Shown piece by piece: positions 57,433 through 64,000 of a stretch of DNA of 64,000 nt. The stretch covers positions 558,001 through 622,000 of the forward strand of contig JAJTTP010000014.1 of NCBI GenBank assembly GCA_023313575.1, read 5' to 3'. Within the stretch, counting starts at the first letter, position 1; every line of letters starts with the position of its first letter. This DNA comes from Eutypella sp. D-1 (taxonomy: Eukaryota; Ascomycota; Sordariomycetes; Xylariales; Diatrypaceae). The notes under the pieces were generated by a model, which did not search any database, had not been told where the DNA came from, and saw only the letters and a list, made by a program, of their open reading frames with translations. The translations under genes and the position numbers were made by a program.

Positions 57433-58579
57433 GTGCCTGAAGAGAGAATGTGTGGGGGGGAAGAGAGGTTCACGTGGTCTCCCGGTGCGCAGAAGAATAG
57501 CTACAAACTCAGAGGCGAAAGAAAGGAAGAGAAGAAAGTAAGAAGACTGGACTGGTCTGGGTTTGGGGGAGGGAGGGGGGCCCGGAGTGCGCGTATGGAG
57601 TTCTTATATCTTCTTCTTCGGATCTGTGCGCTGGCGCGGGACAGGAACAAGGGAATAAATGAACGGGCAAGTAAGGTAAGGTAAGGGAAAGGGAACGGAA
57701 AGGATGGGGGCACGGAGGTTCTGTGTGTGACGTGACGTGACGAGACGAATGATACCTCGGGGGAACGCTGTGTGTATTTATGTGCTCATGTTGTGATATG
57801 CGCGTGGTCAGGAATGGAAGATGAAGGCTATATAGCAAAAGGAGAAAGGGGGCCAAAAACACTCCCCCTCCCCTGCCCTCTTTCTATAGCTGGCTTGCTG
57901 GGTTTTGTCGTATATTCTAGCAGGGTAAAATGTTGGTGTAATTAAGGCAACCATGGCTTCATGTAATTTATAGGGTACGAGATAAAAAAAAAGCAAACAC
58001 AGTAGCTGTCATGCTTTTAGGTATGGAGTTCAATACTATCGGGCTTTGGAATTTTGACTGTCCCCCCCGTATATCCTCTGCGCTTGTGTTTTGTTGGCAT
58101 AGTAACACCGTACTGGCACGTTAAAAAGGTGGGCGTTTGCCGTTGGGGGGTTCAGAATGTTTGTTTGATCTCGAAATTTCTTATTTCATCATCCCTATTA
58201 ATTCCATTAGGATGTTTTCTTTTGGAATGCGAGGAAAGTAAAGTTGTACGATAAAAAAAACATCGTTTCTAAAATTCTTCATTCTTCTCGCTCTCTCGCA
58301 TGCATAGATAGTTTCAAACACTCCCGTCCCCGTTTATTACAAAGAGGATATCAATTCTATGGGCTTGGACTCCGAACGCCGGTCCCCCCATTCCCCCCTT
58401 TCCCACTCTTCTCCACACCTGAACTCTAAGTATGTAGGGTCCCCCTGCAGTAGGTATCCATGCATGCATGTGATGATGTATGTAGTCTAGAATCACCCAA
58501 TAACCTCGAAAATTGCCCGACTGTAGACCTTATTCCGGGAGGGGGTCATCTTCGCGTGTTTCGGGGAGAGTGAAAAAGG
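57433..58579. other. Convergent intergenic region before the MFS gene
   Basis: There are 1.15 kb between two gene ends. No coding exon or RNA gene was recognised. A GTAAG/GTGAC-type short repeat is near 57670-57745. Confidence 0.6.
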
Positions 58580-60392
58580 CTAGTCTTTCGGGTGCGCCTT
58601 TTCAGTGATCCTCGACGACCACTGTTTCTTTATGAGCCAGAGCGTGACCCCGAATCCGATGGCGCAGGCGCACAGCGTGACAACGTAGGCCGTCCGGTAG
58701 CAGTCTATGCCTTCCGTGCAGAACCTGGTGCCGTCGGCCTCGACGACGGAGTGCGCGTCGAACACGGCGCCGAAGAAGAGGTTGAAGACGTTGCTCGATA
58801 TCACGGGGGCGAGGGTCATGGCGCCCCAGTTCTGGCTCAGGCCGTGGATGCCGAAGGACTCGGCCGTGATAGAGGGGAAGACGCCGAACAGGAAGCCGTA
58901 GCCGAGGCCACTGAACCCGGATACGAGGCCGAGGAAGTGCGGGTTGACGACGTTCAGGGCGCAGATCTGGGCGAAAAAGAAGATGGCCGAGGCGAGTACA
59001 AGGCACCATATCCGGCTAGCATTGACTACCCTGACGAGGAAGTCTGAACCGACGCCGCTCAGTAGCCGCCCTGCAAAGCTTCCAAGTGACAATATGGATA
59101 CGTGAAGCTGCTGCTGGAGAGCAATTGTCTTCTCGTCGATGGAGTCGTCGTAGTGCGACCAGAGAGCTATAGTGCTATTTCCAATGTTGCTAGATAACGA
59201 TATAAGCGATCAGGTGCGCAGCGGCAACTTTGCAGCGTTAAAACTTACTTGATAGTCATCAGACCGATGCCGGCGAGAATCCCCATGACGACGAAGAGCT
59301 GCCAGAACTCCGGGCTAGTAAGAAGTGCAGCACCCCGGATATCTACACGATGAGAACGATCCATATCAACACTGCTCTGAACTAACACTTCACCCGGCAG
59401 CGACGAGGCAGAGGAGGCTCGCGACCGAGACACGAGAGGAGACGTCTCGGGCGCTTCTTCCGTGGGTGCTGCCGCGTCGTCGGCGCCACTCGCTCGCCTG
59501 AACGAATTTGAAACACGGATATCGCGGGAAGCACGTGCCTCGTTCCCTTGTCCCGAAGCATCATGAGCCGCGACGGTGACATTGGACGACCTACCAGATT
59601 CATTAGGGGCGCCGCGACCAGCGCGGTGACTTACGGGCTCGTGTAGGCTAGTCCGGTAGGGGCGGTGGACCTCCGTCATGCCAGGCTCGGCATTCGAGAC
59701 GGCTTGATAATGTGACGGTGATGTGGGCGGGAGTACACGCAAAAAGAAAAAGCCGGACAACGTCAGCCCGGAGGTTCCTACGGCTAGCACCATCAGGAAT
59801 CTCCCCGGGCTGCCGGGAAAGAATACGGAACCGATGATAGAAAAGAAGAAGGCACTCAGGCCGAAGGCAGCGAGAGGGAAAGCGGTAGCAGTGCCACGGT
59901 GATTTGGCCAATTCAGGGCGGAGGTCTTGATAGCAGAAGCAGAAGCGGTACAGCCCCCTAGGCCGGAGAAAAAGGAGAAGATGCACATCCACGCGACGGA
60001 GCCATGTCCATTTTCATAAGCCACATGCAAGGGGTAGTAACCTATGGCGAGCAGGAAAGCGCCGACAGCCACAGCCGGTCGCGGTCCCTTACTATCAACG
60101 AACATGCCAATGGGTATTCCCATGGCGTACATGCCTAAATTTCCAGCCAGACCGATGATATTGGACTGAAACGCGGACAGCGACAGCCTATCCGCAAACT
60201 GGGGAGCCCATGCCGAATAGCCATACTGCAAAGTGGTCAGCTGTCAACGAGGCGTGCGTCTCGAGCGCGTTGGCCAGATACTAAGGGGAAGGGGGATATC
60301 CTTACATTGGTACCGCATGCCAAAGAGATGACGGTAGCAGCGACGCTGGACAGGATGCGCGCAGTGTGAAGATCATCCTCCTCTATCCCCAT
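58580..60392 (-). CDS. Major facilitator superfamily transporter (nodulin-like, YMR155W type)
   Basis: Three minus-strand exons (60392-60306, 60225-59249, 59189-58580) give 557 residues; introns are 80 and 59 nt. About twelve membrane segments are arranged in two halves. The first has YGYSAWAPQFADRLSLS, GNLGMYAMGIPIGMFVDSKG (an MFS motif A-like loop) and FSGLGGCTASASAIKTSALN. The halves are separated by a long hydrophilic Ser/Arg/Ala-rich loop at about 195-318. The second half has SPEFWQLFVVMGILAGIGLM, NIGNSTIALW, GSFAGRLLSGVGSDFL and FFGAVFDAHS. The set matches the nodulin-like family of MFS proteins, whose fungal members are little studied. Substrate and membrane are unknown. Confidence 0.85.
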
Positions 60393-61116
60393 GATGATTA
60401 ACTATTTACCGAAATATCAGGCGAGCATGCCGGAAATGACTTGAGATCGATTGGGCCGGGCCATCTAAGGGCTGGCCTGGTTCGTTCGACGGGAGGCGAT
60501 TTGAATTGTTTAGTTGACAGGCCGGTTTTTCTATTTTTCTGGTCTTCAATTTGCCAAATGATCTCTATCTAGAAAAGATCTATAAGTATTTAAATATATG
60601 ATCGGGTTTCGAATGTAATCGTGCGAAGTTGGGTTGCGACGTATGGTTGTCGATGTCGATATTTGATGTCAATGCTGATGCTAATTATATTGATGCTGTA
60701 GATTTCGGGATTTTCCAGCCGCTTTCTGGGACGTCGCGTTATATATCGACTGTAATGATCGTGTTTAGGGAGAGAGCAATGCAAAAAGAAAGAAAAAAGG
60801 AAATAGTGATATTATTTTCACAAATATGAAGCCAAGAAGTAATACTTTTTGTTAAAACGAACGGGGGGGGGGGGGAGAGAGAGGGAAGGACAGTTCGCTT
60901 TGTAGAGTAATAAGAAAGTTGGGATAAGCGGGTTTAGGGACTTCAGGAGGTTAATTGGTAGGTAGTCTGGTAGTACGAAGTAGGCCCAGGCTGGAGTAGA
61001 TTGACTGGGGTAAGTACCAAAATAGGGTAGGAATAGGGCAGAGTAGCTGAGTATCTGGGTGCCTATTAGATACGGAGTACATCTATTAATATACCGATGT
61101 ACATAGTAATCTGGGT

Positions 61117-61134
61117 ACCTAAGTACCTAGGTAG
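61117..61134. repeat. Overlapping TACCTAAGTA and TACCTAGGTA copies
   Basis: TACCTAAGTA (61117-61126) overlaps TACCTAGGTA (61125-61134) by two bases, so the two forms of the dispersed motif sit head to tail here. Confidence 0.6.
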
Positions 61135-61843
61135 GCAGGCAGTTGGTTCCATACATGCAGGAAACCCGTATGTATGTATGTATTCCCAAGCGCGCCCTCG
61201 TGTGCAATTTTGTCCTGCTTGTCCTGTCGGGGGCGGAGAGAGGCTTGAGAGGAGGGCGGAACTTAAGAAGTTGCATAACCGGGAGTTTGTTAGAAGCGGT
61301 TTCGAGCCTGGGGACATTTACAAGTACCGCATTACGATTACCTAAGGATAGAAGTACCTACTAACCCAGAGACCAACCCCCAGACTCCGAAGTAGACGTT
61401 TATGAACGGTTCTATTGGCGCGGGCTATCGGGTTGCAGATGTGCTGGCTGGCTGTACGTAAAAGGGGAGGTAAAAAGGGGGCTTGTATCGTCTCCGATAA
61501 TGGAGCACGCTGCGTAAGCACACAAATCTGCCAGCCAACTAGCGAATCCTGATGCTTTCCCAAGCCTTTTCCTCTCTTACATTTCTTCTCTTCCTTCATT
61601 ATCTCATCTCATCTGTACCACAGGCAGGCTGACTCTCGTCCTAGTTATATATTGTCCAAGATTTATGACGGAGACTAGTACTAGTAAATAATCTGAGTTC
61701 TCCGCGAGTCGTATGTAAATATCCCCAGATTCTAACTCATGCACGCGTTATATTATATGCTCCGTACCTACATATATGGGTAGGGCAGATTAAAGGTACT
61801 TACGTGCAGTTCCGCAGTGCTGTAAGGTACCTCGCCTTAAAAA

Positions 61844-61887
61844 TGCCAAGCATTGGCAGCTGGGCAGCTGGGCTCCCAGGGCCCTGG
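61844..61887. repeat. Two adjacent palindromes
   Basis: The hairpin TGCCAA-GCA-TTGGCA is at 61844-61858 and the perfect 12-nt palindrome CCAGGGCCCTGG at 61876-61887, separated by AGCTGGGC repeats. This is a non-coding position. Confidence 0.55.
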
Positions 61888-62350
61888 ATTAGGACTAGCT
61901 CTGTGACATACTATTAGAGCCTATCCAGTGGTGCTGGTGCCGCATTGCCAGCCCGGACCACTACGTAATGGGTACGAAATACATCCATAAAGATATATAG
62001 AAAGTCACATGCATTGTTTCAGGTGGTCCGTGCACTCACACCCCGATATCCCGATATCCCGACATGCCGACCTGGGCCTGGGCTAACCTAGGCTAATGAG
62101 GCGTTTTGGCGGGAGCAACCAGGCTTGGTTATGATCGCATCGACGGCAAGTCAGCCGCCAACCGTCAACCGCCCAACCGCGCCAACTCTTATCACTACAC
62201 TATCATCAGATTTGACATCACCAAAGTCAACCACCCAACCTCACCCAACCAAGTCAACAACAATCGAATCCATCATCACCAATATTTCTATTGTTTTCCG
62301 GAAAACTGTCATAAATACATAGGAGCACATCTTCAGCAGCACCAGCCATC

Positions 62351-63994
62351 ATGGGGGCGCTGTTATCCCTACCGCTTCTGGCGGTGCCCAGCATGGGCAC
62401 GGTACGTTTGCTTCAAGTTTCGAGATGTTCGGGGTTGTTCGGGGTTGTTCACACAAGCGCCCGCCTACCTGTTCGGTATCAACTGACGAGATGTTTTCTC
62501 CCCACAGGTTGTGTCCTTCGCCGCTAGCTGTTGTGGTGCGGCGACATGTTCTATGGTTTGCAGTGCTTGTGGGAAATGCGGCAACAGGTAAACCACCCTC
62601 CTCAGATTCCCAACTTCCCAGCTCATATTTATGCTCTGCCGTATTTGCTAACCGACTACTCGTTCTCACTACATAGCGTTGCAACCCGTATCGCCTACGC
62701 CCTCCTCCTACTAGTTAACTCCATATTAGCATGGATCATGCTCACGCCGTGGGCTATCGAGAAGCTCCAACACCTCACGCTCGACTACGTCAAGATCAAC
62801 TGTCCCAACGGCCAGTGCTATGGATGGCTCGCCGTGCACCGAATAAACTTCGCCCTCGGCCTCTTCCATCTGATCTTCGCCGGCCTGCTCTTCGGCGTCA
62901 CCTCGTCCAAGAACCCGCGCGCGAAACTCCAGAACGGCTTCTGGGGCCCCAAGATCATCGCCTGGATCGCCTTCATCATCCTGTCCTTCCTCATCCCCGA
63001 CGAGTTCTTCAAGGTCTGGGGCAACTACTTCGCCTTCTTCGGCGCTATGGCTTTCCTGATCCTTGGGCTTATCCTCCTGGTCGACCTCGCGCATACGTGG
63101 GCCGAGTACTGCCTGATACAAATCGAGAATACCGATTCCGCCGTTTGGAGGACCGTCCTTATCGGGTCGACTTTGGGCATGTATCTAGCCTCGCTCGCCA
63201 TGACCATTGTGCAGTACATCTTCTTTGCCAGGGGCGACTGCGCCATGAACCAGGCCGCCATTACCATCAACCTAATTTTCTGGATCGTCATCTCCTTCAT
63301 ATCCGTACACCCCACGGTCCAGGAATACAACCCGAAGGCCGGTCTGGCGCAGGCCGCTATGGTCGCCGTGTACTGCACCTACCTTACCATGTCCGCCGTG
63401 TCCATGGAGCCCGACGACAAGCAGTGCAACCCGCTCATCCGCGCCCAAGGCACCCGCACTACGTCGGTGGTCATCGGCGCCATCGTGACCATGCTTACCG
63501 TCGCCTACACGACCACGCGTGCCGCGACGCAGAGTCTCGGTCTGGGCAACAACAAAGGCTCCATCCGGCTGCCCGACGACGACGAGCACGACCTCGTGAC
63601 GCAGCAGCCGGGACGGCGCGAGATGCGGGCCGAGGCGCTACGCCGAGCCGTCGAGGAGGGCAGTCTGCCGGCGGACGCACTACTATCGGACGACGATGAC
63701 GACGACGACGAGGGCGGCAGCGGCAACACGCCCCACGATGACGAGCGGTCCAGCACGCAGTACGATTACTCGGTGTTCCACGTGATCTTCTTCCTGGCGA
63801 CGTGCTGGGTGGCGACGCTGCTGTGCTCCGGCTGGGAGGGCGAGCAGGCCATGAACGAGGACGGCTTCGCCACCGTCGGCCGCACCTACTGGGCCAGCTG
63901 GGTCAAGATCGTCAGCGCCTGGATCTGCTACTGCATGTACATCTGGACCCTCGTGGCACCCGTCGTCATGCCCGATCGCTTTGAATTCGCCTAA
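62351..63994 (+). CDS. tms1: Tms1/SERINC family membrane protein
   Basis: The SERINC/Tms1 family consists of multi-pass membrane proteins of the endomembrane system and vacuole, linked to serine-derived lipids. Three exons (62351-62401, 62508-62587, 62677-63994) give 482 residues. Splicing restores the conserved N-terminus MGALLSLPLLAVPSMGT, the Cys-rich CCGAATCSMVCSACGKCGNS and then VATRIAYALLLLVNSILAW. Other family blocks are YGWLAVHRINFALGLFH, QNGFWGPKIIAW, LVDLAHTWAEYC, NQAAITINLI, VQEYNPKAGLAQA and TYLTMSAVSMEPDDKQCNPL. About ten hydrophobic segments are visible. An acidic loop (DDDDDDDEGG, near 380-390) precedes the last pair of helices. The stop lies 6 bases before the window end, so the gene is complete. 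Confidence 0.95.
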
Positions 63995-64000
63995 GACGTG

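Larger units (their letters stand above)
60393..62350. other. Divergent intergenic region between the MFS gene and TMS1
   Basis: There are 1.96 kb without a recognised exon, serving as promoter region for both genes. It contains a G run near 60865, TACGAAGTA at 60974-60982, overlapping TACCTAAGTA/TACCTAGGTA copies at 61117-61134 and adjacent palindromes at 61844-61887. Just before TMS1 (62155-62270) is a CCAAC/CAACC-rich stretch, probably its leader. Confidence 0.6.

Noticed and set aside
62731..63699. 322-codon + strand open frame overlapping TMS1 in another frame
   Set aside because: It is an out-of-frame Arg/His/Pro-rich reading of a strongly conserved Tms1 exon.

Overview
The window is nuclear DNA of a filamentous ascomycete. 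The evidence is spliceosomal introns of about 50-400 nt with GT..AG borders, fungal-type orthologues (Arh1, Bst1, Tms1, Efm6, an asco-laccase with the C-terminal DSG motif), a HeLo-like/ankyrin protein of the kind found in Pezizomycotina, and an intron-containing tRNA-Phe. Protein resemblance and gene architecture point to Sordariomycetes; the order cannot be fixed from the sequence alone. No telomere, centromere, rDNA, CRISPR or intact transposon was seen.

Layout. 1-9025: CDC45 (+) and the calcium sensor NCS1/Frq1 (+), separated by 4.2 kb of non-coding DNA. 9026-23057: the accessory-looking part, with a HeLo-like/ankyrin protein (+), a secreted laccase (-), a small secreted glycoprotein (+), and intergenic DNA containing inverted repeats and G-rich tandem repeats. 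23058-41326: a long-chain acyl-CoA synthetase (-), the eEF1A lysine methyltransferase Efm6 (+), mismatch-repair PMS1 (-) and the GPI inositol-deacylase BST1 (+). 41327-47161: mostly non-coding, with tRNA-Phe(GAA) (-), a degenerate 29-nt repeat and possible gene remnants. 47162-63994: the SWI/SNF-RSC subunit Rsc8/Ssr2 (-), ETF alpha (+), Arh1 (-), an unrecognised four-helix membrane protein (+), an MFS transporter (-) and Tms1/SERINC (+).

Genes that work together. Cdc45 (replicative helicase) and Pms1 (mismatch repair) share an 11-nt promoter word centred on the MluI cell-cycle box ACGCGT. ETF alpha and Arh1 are both mitochondrial electron-transfer flavoproteins and lie tail to tail 254 bp apart. 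Bst1 and Tms1 act in the secretory/endomembrane system, and the laccase and the small glycoprotein carry signal peptides for secretion.

The most unusual signal is in the intergenic DNA. The 10-mer palindrome TACCTAGGTA occurs at least seven times, a one-base variant (TACCTAAGTA or its complement) seven more, and TACGAAGTA or its complement six times. None of these lies in a gene, and chance would give less than one of each. I found no clear multi-gene novel system. The best candidates for new biology are these dispersed palindromes, the HeLo-like/ankyrin protein without a visible NTPase, and the four-helix membrane protein. Exon borders were set by eye from splice signals, reading frame and family similarity.
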